This document shows positions 1-7,662 of a stretch of 16,644 nt of DNA, in pieces (the first letter of the stretch is position 1; every line of letters begins with the position of its first letter). The stretch is taken from assembly GCA_036389455.1 (NCBI GenBank), contig DASVPW010000124.1:1-16644 (forward strand). The letters run 5' to 3'. The position numbers and the translations under genes are program-made. Source of the DNA: JAJKJG01 sp036389455 (lineage in GTDB: Bacteria > Pseudomonadota > Alphaproteobacteria > Rhizobiales > Beijerinckiaceae). The notes beneath the pieces were generated by a model. That model saw only the letters and a list, made by a program, of their open reading frames with translations, did not search any database and was not told the origin of the DNA.

Positions 1-2305
1 GGTCGAGGCGGTCGGCGGTCCAGTTGAGGGAGGGGTCGAACTCGGCAATCACCTGGTAGCTGTCGGCGGTCTCGTAGATGGTCGAGACCTGGCGCGAGCC
101 GAAGCCGGTGTAGAGGGTCGAGCGGAGCTGGTCGGCCGTGACGCCGAGCGCGCGCGCCTTGTCGCGATCGATCTTCACCGTCGCCTGCAGCGCCGTGTTC
201 TGGAGGTCGGTCGTGACGCCGGTGAAGGTCCGCGTGTCGCGGCCCATGGCGTCGGCGAGGCGCACCGCCCAGCGGTCGAGCTCGGCCTTGTTCAGGCCCT
301 GCACCACGAACTGGTACTGGGACTTCGAGGCGCGCCCCCCGAGGCGCAGGTTCTGCACCGGCGTGATGAACACCGAGAGCCCCGGCACCTGCGAGAGCTG
401 GCGGCGCAAATCCGCCAGCACCTTCGGCAGCTCGCCGCGCTCGCCCTTCGGCTTCAGCTCCACGAAGAACGAGCCCGCGTTCATGGTGCCGGAGAAGCCG
501 GTCGAGCCGACGCGGCTGACGACATGCGCGACGTGCGGCGACTGCTCGATGATCCGCTGGGCCTGGCGCTGCAATTCCACCATCGCCGGAAAGGACACGT
601 CCTGGCGCGCCTCGGTCGAGACCGAGAGCTGGCCGATGTCCTCGGTCGGGAAGAAGCCCTTCGGGATCGCCGCGAACATGAACACCGTCGCCCCGACCGA
701 GGCGAGGAAGATCAGGAACACGGTGAAACGGAACCTGAGCGCGAGATCGAGGAGCACGCGGTAGCCCGCCTGCACCCGGTCGAAACCGCGCTCGAAGAGA
801 TTCTTCTTCGGCGCGTGCCCGTCCTCGTGGCTCGCTGGCAGGCGCGCCGCGAGCATCGGCGTCAGCGTCAGCGAGATCAGCGCCGAGGCCGCGATGGCGA
901 TCGTCACCACGACCGCGAACTCGTTGAAGATGCGCCCGACGACCCCGCCCATCAGCAGCACCGGGATGAACACCGCGACGAGCGAGACGGTGATCGAGAG
1001 GATCGTGAAGCCGATCTCGCCCGAGCCCTTCAGCGCCGCCTCGAACGGCGTCATGCCCTCCTCGACATGGCGCACGATGTTCTCGAGCATGACGATGGCG
1101 TCGTCGACGACGAGGCCGACCGCGAGCGTCAGGCCGAGGAGGGAGATGTTGTCGATCGAGTAGCCGAACAGGTACATCGCCCCGAAGGTCGCGATGATCG
1201 AGATCGGCACCGCGACGCCCGGGATGAGGGTCGCGGTCAGGCGCCCGAGGAAGAGGTAGATCACCAGGATCACGAGCACGATGGTGAGCCCCAGCGTGAG
1301 CTGCACGTCGTGCACGGCCTCGCGGATCGAAGCCGAGCGGTCGAGCATGACGTGGATCTGCGCGTTGGGGCCGAGCTCCTCCTGGAACTTCGGCAGCATC
1401 TCCTTGACCTTGTCGACGACCTCGACGGTGTTGGCGCCGGGCTGGCGCTGCACCGCGAGCACGAGGGCGCGCTTGCCGTCGTACCAGCTCGCGATCTCGG
1501 TGTTCTCGACGGAATCGATCACCGTCGCGACCTCGCCGAGGCGCACCGGGTTGCCGTTCCTCACCGCCACGATGATGTCGCGGAAGGCGTCGGCGTTGCG
1601 CAGCTGCGTGTTCGCCTGGATGGTCAGGTTCTGGGCGTTGCCCTCGACGGTGCCGACCGGCGTGTTGACGTTCGCGGCGGCGATCGCGGTCTGGATCTCG
1701 TCGATGCCGATGCCGCGGGCGGCGAGCGTGTTCGGATTGAGCTGGACCCGCACGGCGTATTTCTGGCTGCCGTAGATCAGCACCTGGCCGACGCCGGCGA
1801 TGGTCGAGAGGTTCGGCGAGATCGCCGTCTGGGCGAAGGCGTCGAGCTTCGACAGCGGCTCGGTGTCGCTCTGGAGCGCGAGGAGCAGCACCGGCGCGTC
1901 GGCCGGGTTGAGCTTGCGGTAGCTCGGCGGCGTCGTCATCTCGGCCGGGAGGCGCCGCTGGGTGCGCGCGATCGCGGCCTGCACGTCGGCGGCGGCCTGG
2001 TCGATGTTGCGGTTGAGCTCGAACTCGATGGTGATCGAGGTGAAGCCCTGGTAGTTCGTGGCGCTGATCGTCTGGATCGCCGGGATCGTCGAGAACTCCT
2101 TGATCAGCGGCGTGGCGATGGACGTCGCCATGGTCTCGGGCGCGGCGCCCGGGAGCTGCGCCGAGACCGAGACCGTCGGGAAGTCGACGGTCGGCAGCGC
2201 CGCCACCGGCAGGAAGCGGTAGGCGAAGAGGCCGCCGAGCGTCAGCGCGATCGAGAGCAGGATGGTGGCGACGGGGCGCCGGATGAAGAGCTCGGAGATG
2301 TTCAT
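1..2305 (-). CDS. RND efflux permease, MdtB/MdtC-like, 3' end outside window
   Basis: Inner-membrane proton-driven pump of the resistance-nodulation-division (HAE1) family, which with the adjacent adaptor and an outer-membrane channel would export drugs or other amphiphiles. The visible 768 residues begin MNISELFIRRPVATILLS, the typical first membrane helix. They continue through periplasmic loop 1 (about 30-340), helices 2-6, a helix near 540 and part of periplasmic loop 2. The proton-relay pair lies in GLVVDDAIVMLEN near residues 398-410, equivalent to AcrB Asp407/Asp408. Text such as PVAALPTVDFPTVSVSAQLPGA and YRKLNPADAPVL resembles MdtB/MdtC more than AcrB. The start is the ATG 12 bp after the adaptor stop, preceded by a G-rich Shine-Dalgarno (AGGGGG). 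Substrates cannot be read from sequence. Only one permease is visible, whereas MdtBC needs two; a second copy could lie beyond the left edge. Confidence 0.95.
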   Translation of the reverse strand, partial: MNISELFIRRPVATILLSIALTLGGLFAYRFLPVAALPTVDFPTVSVSAQLPGAAPETMATSIATPLIKEFSTIPAIQTISATNYQGFTSITIEFELNRNIDQAAADVQAAIARTQRRLPAEMTTPPSYRKLNPADAPVLLLALQSDTEPLSKLDAFAQTAISPNLSTIAGVGQVLIYGSQKYAVRVQLNPNTLAARGIGIDEIQTAIAAANVNTPVGTVEGNAQNLTIQANTQLRNADAFRDIIVAVRNGNPVRLGEVATVIDSVENTEIASWYDGKRALVLAVQRQPGANTVEVVDKVKEMLPKFQEELGPNAQIHVMLDRSASIREAVHDVQLTLGLTIVLVILVIYLFLGRLTATLIPGVAVPISIIATFGAMYLFGYSIDNISLLGLTLAVGLVVDDAIVMLENIVRHVEEGMTPFEAALKGSGEIGFTILSITVSLVAVFIPVLLMGGVVGRIFNEFAVVVTIAIAASALISLTLTPMLAARLPASHEDGHAPKKNLFERGFDRVQAGYRVLLDLALRFRFTVFLIFLASVGATVFMFAAIPKGFFPTEDIGQLSVSTEARQDVSFPAMVELQRQAQRIIEQSPHVAHVVSRVGSTGFSGTMNAGSFFVELKPKGERGELPKVLADLRRQLSQVPGLSVFITPVQNLRLGGRASKSQYQFVVQGLNKAELDRWAVRLADAMGRDTRTFTGVTTDLQNTALQATVKIDRDKARALGVTADQLRSTLYTGFGSRQVSTIYETADSYQVIAEFDPSLNWTADRLD

Positions 2306-2317
2306 GGCGGCGCCCCC

Positions 2318-3604
2318 TTACTGCGCCTGCGCGGTGCGGTCGGTGCCGCCGGGTGCGCCGGGGGCCGGCTTCTCGATCACGGGCGAGCCGTCGCGGAGCC
2401 GCGCCTGGCCCTCGACCACGACCTTCTCGCCGGGCTTGATGCCGGATGCCACGACGGCGATCTCGTTGCGGGTGTCGGCGATCTCGATCTTGCGGCGCTC
2501 GACCGTGCCGTCGCCCTTCACGACGAAGGCGAATGAGCCGCCCTGCCCGGGCGACACCGCGACGAGGGGCACCGTCGTGACGTTCGGGCGAGCCCCGAGG
2601 TCGACCTCGATGCGCACGTACTGCCCGGGCCAGAGCTGGTCGTCCTCGTTGTCGAACATCGCCTTCGCGGTCACGGTGCCGGAGAGCGCGTCGACGGCGG
2701 AATCGACGAAGAACAGTTTTCCGGTCGCGATCGCCTGGGTCGAGCCCGAGGAATAGGCCCGCACCGGCGCCTGCCCCTTGCGGGCAAGCGCCGTGCGCAC
2801 GAGGTCGAGCTCGCGCTCGGGAAGCGAGAACGAGACTCGTAAAGGCTTGAGCTGCGTGATGGTGAGGAGGCCGTCGCCGGTGTCGTTCGCGCGCACGAGG
2901 TTGCCCGGCGTGACCCGCACGACGCCGACGCGCCCGGCGATCGGGGCCTTGATGACCGTGTAGTCGAGCTTGATCCGGTCGGCCTGGAGGGTCGCCTGGT
3001 CGGCCGCGACGTTCGCGGCCGCGACCTTCGACTCGGCATTGACGACGTCGAACTGCTGCTGCGAGGCCGAGCCCCTGGACAGGAGCTCCTGCACCCGGCG
3101 CACGTCGGCCTGGGACTTGGCCAGCGTCGCCTGGTCCCTGGCGAGCATCGCCTCGTCGCGGGCGATCTGGGCCTGGATCTCGCGGTCGTCGAGGCGGAAC
3201 AGCACGTCGCCGGCCTTGACGATCTCGCCGTCCCGGACCTTCTGCTCGATCACCTGCCCGTCGATGCGGGCCCTGACCGTGACGCTCGCGTCGGGCTCGA
3301 CCCAGCCGACGCTCGTCCGGGTGACCGGCATGTCGACGCTCTGCGCGACGGCGGTCACGACGGCGGTGCGGGGCGCCTCGCCCTGGCCGCGCCCGCGTCC
3401 GCGTCCGCCCGGCGCCGGGTCCTGGCCCTTCGCGATGGCGGCGGGGTCCGCGGCCGGCTGCGGCGCGCCGCCGGCGAGGCCCTTCACGGTCGCGACCGCC
3501 TCGGACCAGGCGGCGTAGAGGTTGCCGCTGTGGTGGGTATGGACCCACCAGCCGAGAGCGGCGAGGGCCGCGACGAACAGGACGAGGGCGATCAGGCGCT
3601 TCAT
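2318..3604 (-). CDS. RND membrane-fusion (periplasmic adaptor) protein, MdtA-like
   Basis: HlyD/MdtA-family adaptor that links the RND permease to an outer-membrane channel across the periplasm. The 428-residue length is usual. Residues 1-20 form a signal anchor (MKRLIALVLFVAALAALGWW). Residues 47-77 are Pro/Ala/Gly-rich with an RGRGRG run. The lipoyl/barrel-sandwich halves follow (VRARIDGQVIEQKVRDGEIVKAGDVLFRLDD and DYTVIKAPIAGRVGVVRVTPGNLV), flanking an Ala/Gln-rich coiled-coil hairpin (about 155-215). The beta-barrel (LRVSFSLPERELDLV) and membrane-proximal domain end the protein. Its ATG overlaps the tetR stop in ATGA and its stop lies 12 bp before the permease start, so the three genes form one operon with translational coupling. 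The TetR product is the likely regulator. Confidence 0.95.
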   Translation of the reverse strand: MKRLIALVLFVAALAALGWWVHTHHSGNLYAAWSEAVATVKGLAGGAPQPAADPAAIAKGQDPAPGGRGRGRGQGEAPRTAVVTAVAQSVDMPVTRTSVGWVEPDASVTVRARIDGQVIEQKVRDGEIVKAGDVLFRLDDREIQAQIARDEAMLARDQATLAKSQADVRRVQELLSRGSASQQQFDVVNAESKVAAANVAADQATLQADRIKLDYTVIKAPIAGRVGVVRVTPGNLVRANDTGDGLLTITQLKPLRVSFSLPERELDLVRTALARKGQAPVRAYSSGSTQAIATGKLFFVDSAVDALSGTVTAKAMFDNEDDQLWPGQYVRIEVDLGARPNVTTVPLVAVSPGQGGSFAFVVKGDGTVERRKIEIADTRNEIAVVASGIKPGEKVVVEGQARLRDGSPVIEKPAPGAPGGTDRTAQAQ

Positions 3605-4263
3605 GCGAAGGCTCCGGCAGCGATAAGGGCGGAACGGGGGGACGGGGCATCCTGGTTCCGCAATCCGTTGAGGAAGAGGTCGGCCATGGCGTCGGGCAGC
3701 TCGTGCGCCCCGACCTGGGCGTGGGCCGCCGTGCGCACGCCCCCCAGAATGACGAGGGCCGCAAGATCGGGATCGACGGGGCCGAAGGCCCCCTCCCCCG
3801 CGCCTTCCGCGACCACGCCGCCGATGGCCTCGCGGAGATTGCGGAAGCCCTGGCGCAGGACCCGGCGGCTGTCGGCGGCGCTCTCGCGGCTTTCGCTCTC
3901 CGAGGCTTGGATCGCGGGCGCGAGCCGGCCGACGCGGGACAGCACGAGAGCGATCATCCGGCGAAGCCGCGCCTCGGCGCTGCCGGCACCGGCCCGGACG
4001 GCCTCGAGCTCGGCCTTGAGGCCCGAGAGCGTCGCGTCGAGAGCCTCGACGAAGAGGCGCTCCTTCGTCGGGAAGTAGCGGTAGAGCGTCGGCTTCGCGA
4101 CCGCGGCCGCCGCCGCGATCGCGTCCATGTGGACCTCGGCGTAAGGCGCCTCGGCGAACAGCCGCGCCGCCGCCTCCACGATGCGCCGACGGCGCGCCGC
4201 GAAGGCGGGCCCGAGCTCCGGGCCCGGGCTTCGGCTTTCTTCCTGGCTGATGGGGGCGGACAT
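3601..4263 (-). CDS. TetR/AcrR-family transcriptional repressor of the RND operon
   Basis: A 220-residue TetR regulator. The N-terminal helix-turn-helix spans about residues 22-70 (ARRRRIVEAAARLFAEAPYAEVHMDAIAAAAAVAKPTLYRYFPTKERLFVEAL) with the family TLYRYFPTKE recognition helix. The rest is the variable ligand-binding domain. As first gene of the tetR-adaptor-permease operon it probably represses its own transcription and the pump until a ligand binds. The ATG at 4263 was chosen because it gives normal TetR length. The frame stays open upstream to 4554, but that extension runs through the palindrome and the repeat array and resembles no TetR protein. No Shine-Dalgarno precedes this ATG; a 22-bp palindrome ends one base before it, so the message may be leaderless or very short-leadered. 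Confidence 0.93.
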   Translation of the reverse strand: MSAPISQEESRSPGPELGPAFAARRRRIVEAAARLFAEAPYAEVHMDAIAAAAAVAKPTLYRYFPTKERLFVEALDATLSGLKAELEAVRAGAGSAEARLRRMIALVLSRVGRLAPAIQASESESRESAADSRRVLRQGFRNLREAIGGVVAEGAGEGAFGPVDPDLAALVILGGVRTAAHAQVGAHELPDAMADLFLNGLRNQDAPSPRSALIAAGAFA

Positions 4264-4264
4264 G

Positions 4265-4286
4265 AATTGAACTCGCGAGTTCAATT
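4265..4286. promoter_or_regulatory. Perfect 22-bp palindrome, probable TetR operator
   Basis: Half-site AATTGAACTCG is followed directly by its exact reverse complement, with no mismatch and no spacer. It ends one base before the tetR ATG. Size, symmetry and position fit the operator of a TetR dimer acting on its own promoter. A TTGACT -35-like box on the minus strand (4305-4310) lies 18 bp upstream of the palindrome edge, so the site would cover the -10/start region. Binding by this TetR is inferred. Confidence 0.75.
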
Positions 4287-4326
4287 GGGGATGCCGGCGC
4301 CCCAAGTCAAGCACGACGCGCGCTTT

Positions 4327-4402
4327 CGACATCGTCGGACATCTTTCGACATGATCGGTGTTTTTCCCCGACATCGTCGGCCTTTCCGCGCGACATTGTC
4401 GG
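4327..4402. repeat. Array of four 12-bp repeats CGACATnnTCGG, candidate operator array
   Basis: Four copies lie in the tetR/MFS intergenic region: CGACATCGTCGG at 4327-4338, CGACATGATCGG at 4347-4358, CGACATCGTCGG at 4369-4380 and CGACATTGTCGG at 4391-4402. Starts are 20, 22 and 22 bp apart, about two helical turns, so the copies face nearly the same side of DNA. Copies 1 and 3 are identical and have CGAC/GTCG inverted arms around ATC; copy 4 has CGACA/TGTCG arms. The sequence differs from the 22-bp palindrome, so a second DNA-binding protein is likely. The array ends 91 bp before the MFS start. Confidence 0.7.
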
Positions 4403-4493
4403 GAAACGACACGCGCCCCGACGCGTTGGCGCAAGGTCTCGGCGGCGGTCCGCAGCAGCCCGCCGGCGGCCCGCCAGGACAACAAGGCACCCC

Positions 4494-6011
4494 ATGGACC
4501 GTTCCACCCCCGAGGCCCTCCGTGAGGGAAAGCCGGCGGCCCCGCCGGACCCAAGTCCCCTCAGCCACAGGGAAATCCGCTCGATCATCGCCGGGATCAT
4601 CGTCGCGATGCTGCTCGCGGCGCTCGACCAGACGATCGTCGCGACGGCGCTGCCGACCATCGGCCGCGAGCTCGGCGACGTCGAGCACATGCCCTGGGTC
4701 GTGACCGCCTACCTCCTCGCCGCGACGACGGTGACGCCGCTCTACGGCAAGTTCAGCGACACCCACGGGCGCCGCATCACCCTCCTCATCGGCATCGTCA
4801 CCTTCGTGGCGGGCTCGATCGCCTGCGCCGCCGCCCCGACCATGGTGGTGCTGATCCTCGCCCGCCTCCTCCAGGGCCTCGGCGGCGGCGGGCTGATCTC
4901 CTTGGCCCAGACCATCATCGCGGACGTCGTCGCCCCCCGGGAGCGCGGCCGCTACCAGGTTCATATCGCGAGCGTTTTCGTCGCCTCGAGCCTCCTCGGG
5001 CCGGTGCTCGGCGGCTTCTTCGCCGAGCACCTGCACTGGTCGGTGATCTTCTGGATCAACCTGCCGCTCGGCGCGCTCGCGGTCTGGATGAGCAACGCCG
5101 CGCTCAAGCGCCTGCCCCGGCACGACCGCCGCCACCGCCTCGACGTCCTCGGCGCCGTCCTCCTCATGGGCACGACCGTCACCCTCCTGCTTGCCCTCAA
5201 CTGGGGCGGGCTGCGCTACCCCTGGATCTCGCTCCCGATCCTCGGCCTCGTCGTGGCCTCGATGGTGCTGGCGGTGGCGCTGGCGCTTCGCCTGCGCACC
5301 GCCCGCGAGCCCCTGATCCCCCTCGAAGTGTTGCGCAACCCGGTGGTGCGGACCGGGACGCTTGCGGCCTGCTTCGGCATGGGCACCTACATCGGCCTCA
5401 CGATCTACGTGCCGGTCTATTTCGAGACCGTGATGGGGCTGTCGGCGTCGAACTCGGGGCTGGCGCTCATCCCGCTCATGGTCGGCACCGTCATCGGCGC
5501 GACCCTCTCGGGCCGCGCGATGGCGCACGTGACCCACTACAAGCGCCTGCCGATGGCGGGGCTCGTCATGGCGATGGCCGCGACGGGCGTCCTGATCGCC
5601 TTCGCCGGCCGGCTGTCCCTCCCGTGGACGGAAGCCGTTCTCGCCGCGATCAGCCTCGGCCTCGGCACGCTCCTGCCGGTCGCGACGGTGTCGATCCAGA
5701 ACGCCGTCGTCCCGCACCAGCTCGGCACGGCGACCGCGGTCGCGAACTTCTTCCGCCAGCTCGGCGGCGCCCTGATCGTCGCGGTCTTCGGGACGATCGT
5801 GCTCGGCGGAGCCGGCGCCGCCGGCAAGGGCGTGAGCTTCGAGATGCTCGCGAACGCGGTCGGCGGGGCGGACCTCACCGGCATCTTCCGCTGGGTCTTC
5901 GCCGCCGCCCTCGCCGGCTTCGCGCTCGCCTTCGTCTTCCTCGCCCTGATGGCGGAGAAGCCCCTGCGGGCGAGCGCCGCCCGGGCCGCGGAATCGGCCG
6001 TGGCGGATTGA
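4494..6011 (+). CDS. MFS multidrug exporter, DHA2 family (EmrB/QacA type, 14 TM)
   Basis: Proton-antiport drug exporter of the inner membrane. The 505 residues fit 14-helix DHA2 proteins. Motif D1 is LDQTIVATALPTIG (about residues 44-57), motif A is GKFSDTHGRR (about 85-94), and motif C in helix 5 is LLGPVLGGFF (about 169-178). The N-terminal 30 residues are hydrophilic and Pro-rich, and the C-terminus is a short Ala-rich tail. The ATG at 4494 has AAGG six bases upstream. There is no linked EmrA-like adaptor; it stands alone, divergent from tetR, so either the TetR or a factor binding the four-copy array may control it. It converges on the nucleoside-hydrolase gene with three bases between the stop codons. 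Substrate unknown. Confidence 0.94.
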   Translation: MDRSTPEALREGKPAAPPDPSPLSHREIRSIIAGIIVAMLLAALDQTIVATALPTIGRELGDVEHMPWVVTAYLLAATTVTPLYGKFSDTHGRRITLLIGIVTFVAGSIACAAAPTMVVLILARLLQGLGGGGLISLAQTIIADVVAPRERGRYQVHIASVFVASSLLGPVLGGFFAEHLHWSVIFWINLPLGALAVWMSNAALKRLPRHDRRHRLDVLGAVLLMGTTVTLLLALNWGGLRYPWISLPILGLVVASMVLAVALALRLRTAREPLIPLEVLRNPVVRTGTLAACFGMGTYIGLTIYVPVYFETVMGLSASNSGLALIPLMVGTVIGATLSGRAMAHVTHYKRLPMAGLVMAMAATGVLIAFAGRLSLPWTEAVLAAISLGLGTLLPVATVSIQNAVVPHQLGTATAVANFFRQLGGALIVAVFGTIVLGGAGAAGKGVSFEMLANAVGGADLTGIFRWVFAAALAGFALAFVFLALMAEKPLRASAARAAESAVAD

Positions 6012-6014
6012 GCG

Positions 6015-7019
6015 CTACGAGCGCGCGAGCTGCGCCGCGATGTAGGCGTAGAACCCGTCCAGGTCCTGGAAGCTCAGGTACAGGTCCTGGATGCTTTCCG
6101 GGCCGCTCTTCGCCATCGAGCGCCTGAGCCAGCCCTGCTCGAAGCCCCAGAGCTCGACCTCGAGCGGCGTGGCCTGCGGGGCCGCGTAGAGGTCCGGGCG
6201 GTCGAGCCAGCACGCGGCGGCCACGTCCCACAGGCGGTAGAACGGCTCGCCCGTGACGAGGCTGTAGGCCTCGTAGGCGAGCTGCGAGAAGGTGCAGCTC
6301 GGCGCCTGCTCCTCGAGCTGCGCCAGCAGCCCCTCCGACACCTTCGCGGGGTCGCTGATGTCGAGCGGGAAGACCTTGATCCGGCCAAGGTTCCTGAGGG
6401 CGAAGTCGACGGCGAACGGGTCCCAGAAGACGTTCCATTCGGCGTGCTTGTTCGCGACGACCGGATTGACCGTGCCCGGATCGAGGTTGCCCGGGACGTC
6501 GATCGCGCCGCCCATCCAGACGACCTGCCCGACCCCCTCGATCAGGTCGGGCCGTCCGGAGAGGACGTCGGTGAGCGGCGTGAAGCCGGTGGTGAGCAGG
6601 ACCGTGAGCGGCGTTGCGCACGCGATCGCCTCCTCGAGAAGGCGCTCGAGGAGCTCATCCCCGTCGGGCGGCGGCGTCGGCACCGTCGACCGGAAAGGCT
6701 TGAGGCTCGGGATCTCGCCGAAGGTGACGCAGTCGCCGCGGTAGGGCCAGGGGAACGGGTTCCAGCCTCGCGCGCTGCTGAGCGCGAGCGGGATGTCGGT
6801 GCGGCCGAGGAACTGCTGCAGCTTCGAGGCGGCGTCCATCCCCGGCCCGGGGATGCAGTCGGCGTTGGCGATCACGATGCCCTTGAGGTCGACCGACGGC
6901 ATCGCGACGAGGAGGAGCGTCGCGACGAAATCGTCGATCGCCGCGTCGTGGATGAAGACCACCGGCTTTGGATCGGCCGGGGAGCGCCTGGGGGTCGAAC
7001 CGGCTCCAGAGACTGCCAT
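6015..7019 (-). CDS. Nucleoside hydrolase (IUNH) family protein with altered active site
   Basis: Member of the inosine/uridine-preferring nucleoside hydrolase family, which cleaves N-glycosidic bonds of ribonucleosides using a bound calcium ion. The 334 residues are normal for the family. The N-terminal metal motif reads IHDAAIDD (residues 23-30): the usual DxDxGxDD first Asp is His24, while the Asp10/14/15 equivalents (Asp25, 29, 30) remain. Other matches are IVIANADC (48-55), LTVLLTTGFTPLTDVL (138-153), VWMGGAIDVPGN (167-178) and EWNVFWDP (194-201) with conserved Glu and Asn. The C-terminal HDP-type motif is LWDVAAA, keeping the metal Asp265 but with Trp264 for the catalytic His. Substrate may differ from purine or pyrimidine nucleosides. 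The ATG at 7019 was preferred to an upstream TTG at 7115, which lies inside the -35 box of a good promoter. Confidence 0.88.
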   Translation of the reverse strand: MAVSGAGSTPRRSPADPKPVVFIHDAAIDDFVATLLLVAMPSVDLKGIVIANADCIPGPGMDAASKLQQFLGRTDIPLALSSARGWNPFPWPYRGDCVTFGEIPSLKPFRSTVPTPPPDGDELLERLLEEAIACATPLTVLLTTGFTPLTDVLSGRPDLIEGVGQVVWMGGAIDVPGNLDPGTVNPVVANKHAEWNVFWDPFAVDFALRNLGRIKVFPLDISDPAKVSEGLLAQLEEQAPSCTFSQLAYEAYSLVTGEPFYRLWDVAAACWLDRPDLYAAPQATPLEVELWGFEQGWLRRSMAKSGPESIQDLYLSFQDLDGFYAYIAAQLARS

Positions 7020-7086
7020 GAGTGCCCCCGAAAGCGCGGCCGGACTGCCGCGCGTCGATGCAACCAATGAGTGAAATAACCGATGA

Positions 7087-7115
7087 ACTATCGTTGTGGT
7101 CCATAGGACTGTCAA
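7087..7115 (-). promoter_or_regulatory. Sigma70-type promoter of the nucleoside hydrolase gene
   Basis: Reading the minus strand, TTGACA (7115-7110, perfect -35) is followed after exactly 17 bp by GATAGT (7092-7087, four of six -10 matches). Transcription would start near 7080, giving a leader of about 60 nt to the ATG at 7019. This placement rules against the in-frame TTG at 7115 as translation start. Confidence 0.7.
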
Positions 7116-7191
7116 GTTGAGGAGACGGAAGGCAAAGCGGCGGATTCAAGCGGGCGGAACACAATTTCCCTGTGGATCGCCCCGTCCGGCC

Positions 7192-7216
7192 GGAACAAAG
7201 CGCCGGCTCCGCCGTA
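7192..7216 (+). promoter_or_regulatory. Possible EcfG-like (general stress) promoter
   Basis: GGAAC at 7192-7196 and CGTA at 7213-7216 are separated by 16 bp, close to the alphaproteobacterial EcfG consensus GGAAC-N16/17-CGTT. Start would fall near 7222, about 20 nt before the ATG of the small gene at 7242. One base of the -10 motif deviates and such short motifs arise by chance. Confidence 0.35.
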
Positions 7217-7241
7217 CCCTGAACCGACGTCGAGGGTTCGC

Positions 7242-7460
7242 ATGCCGAGGCTGACGGGACATTTCGAGGCGGTGGTGCGCGGCGAGCCGCGCTGCGTCTC
7301 CTTCGTCTTCGACTGCGACGACGAAGAGCCTTGCTACGAGTGCGTGGAGGTCGAGGTCCACGGGCTCGCCCTCGACCGCCGGGAACGCAAGCGCCTCGTC
7401 TCCAAGGCCTGCGACATCGCCCTTCACCGCTCCTGGCGGGAGGGAACGCGGACGAGCTAA
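7242..7460 (+). CDS. Small acidic/basic hypothetical protein, 72 aa
   Basis: No family recognised. The N-terminal half is acidic with a Cys-containing stretch (FDCDDEEPCYECVEVEVHG, residues 23-41), three Cys within nine residues. The C-terminal half is a charged, helix-like segment rich in Arg and Lys (LDRRERKRLVSKACDIALHRSWREGTR). The start has GAGGG upstream at usual spacing. It is divergent from the nucleoside hydrolase and convergent with the dehydrogenase cluster. A longer frame on the opposite strand (7146-8138) lacks protein-like composition and overlaps the dehydrogenase out of frame, so this frame is the better gene candidate. Expression is not proven. Confidence 0.6.
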   Translation: MPRLTGHFEAVVRGEPRCVSFVFDCDDEEPCYECVEVEVHGLALDRRERKRLVSKACDIALHRSWREGTRTS

Positions 7461-7662
7461 GCGGGTGGCCTTGACCATTTGAGGTTCAACACGGACAGGA
7501 TCGGCTCCGCTGCCGCGAGCACGGGCATGGAAGTCCGGTCTGTTGCTTGGGGCATCGTTGCGGTCCTGCCTTGAAGGCCGGCCAGCTCTCGAGCCTGATT
7601 GCCCGGCTATCGGTGCCTGCGCATCGCTGAGCTCGAAATCACGCTCCAGGATCCGGGCGTCG
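7461..7662. other. Intergenic spacer, nothing recognisable
   Basis: About 200 bp between the small gene and the dehydrogenase stop. Short inverted sequences occur (for example GCCTTCAAGGC-like) but none has a stem and T-run convincing enough to call the terminator of the catabolic operon. No coding frame with support was found. Confidence 0.5.

Noticed and set aside
524..2536. Long plus-strand open frame of 670 codons opposite the RND permease
   Set aside because: Its translation is an Arg/Asp/Glu/His-rich low-complexity shadow, while the minus strand encodes an unmistakable RND permease and adaptor.
4264..4554. Extended N-terminus of the TetR protein
   Set aside because: The extension crosses the palindrome and the repeat array and has no resemblance to TetR proteins.
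4281..5717. Minus-strand open frame of 478 codons opposite the MFS gene
   Set aside because: Low-complexity charged translation; the plus strand has all DHA2 MFS motifs and a good ribosome-binding site.
6012..6024. GCGCT-ACG-AGCGC inverted repeat at the MFS/nucleoside hydrolase junction as shared terminator
   Set aside because: Only a 5-bp stem with a 3-nt loop, lying partly inside the coding end and without a T-run.
7020..7115. Extended N-terminus of the nucleoside hydrolase from TTG at 7115
   Set aside because: The TTG is part of a perfect TTGACA -35 box with a -10 at 17 bp, so it lies upstream of the transcript start.
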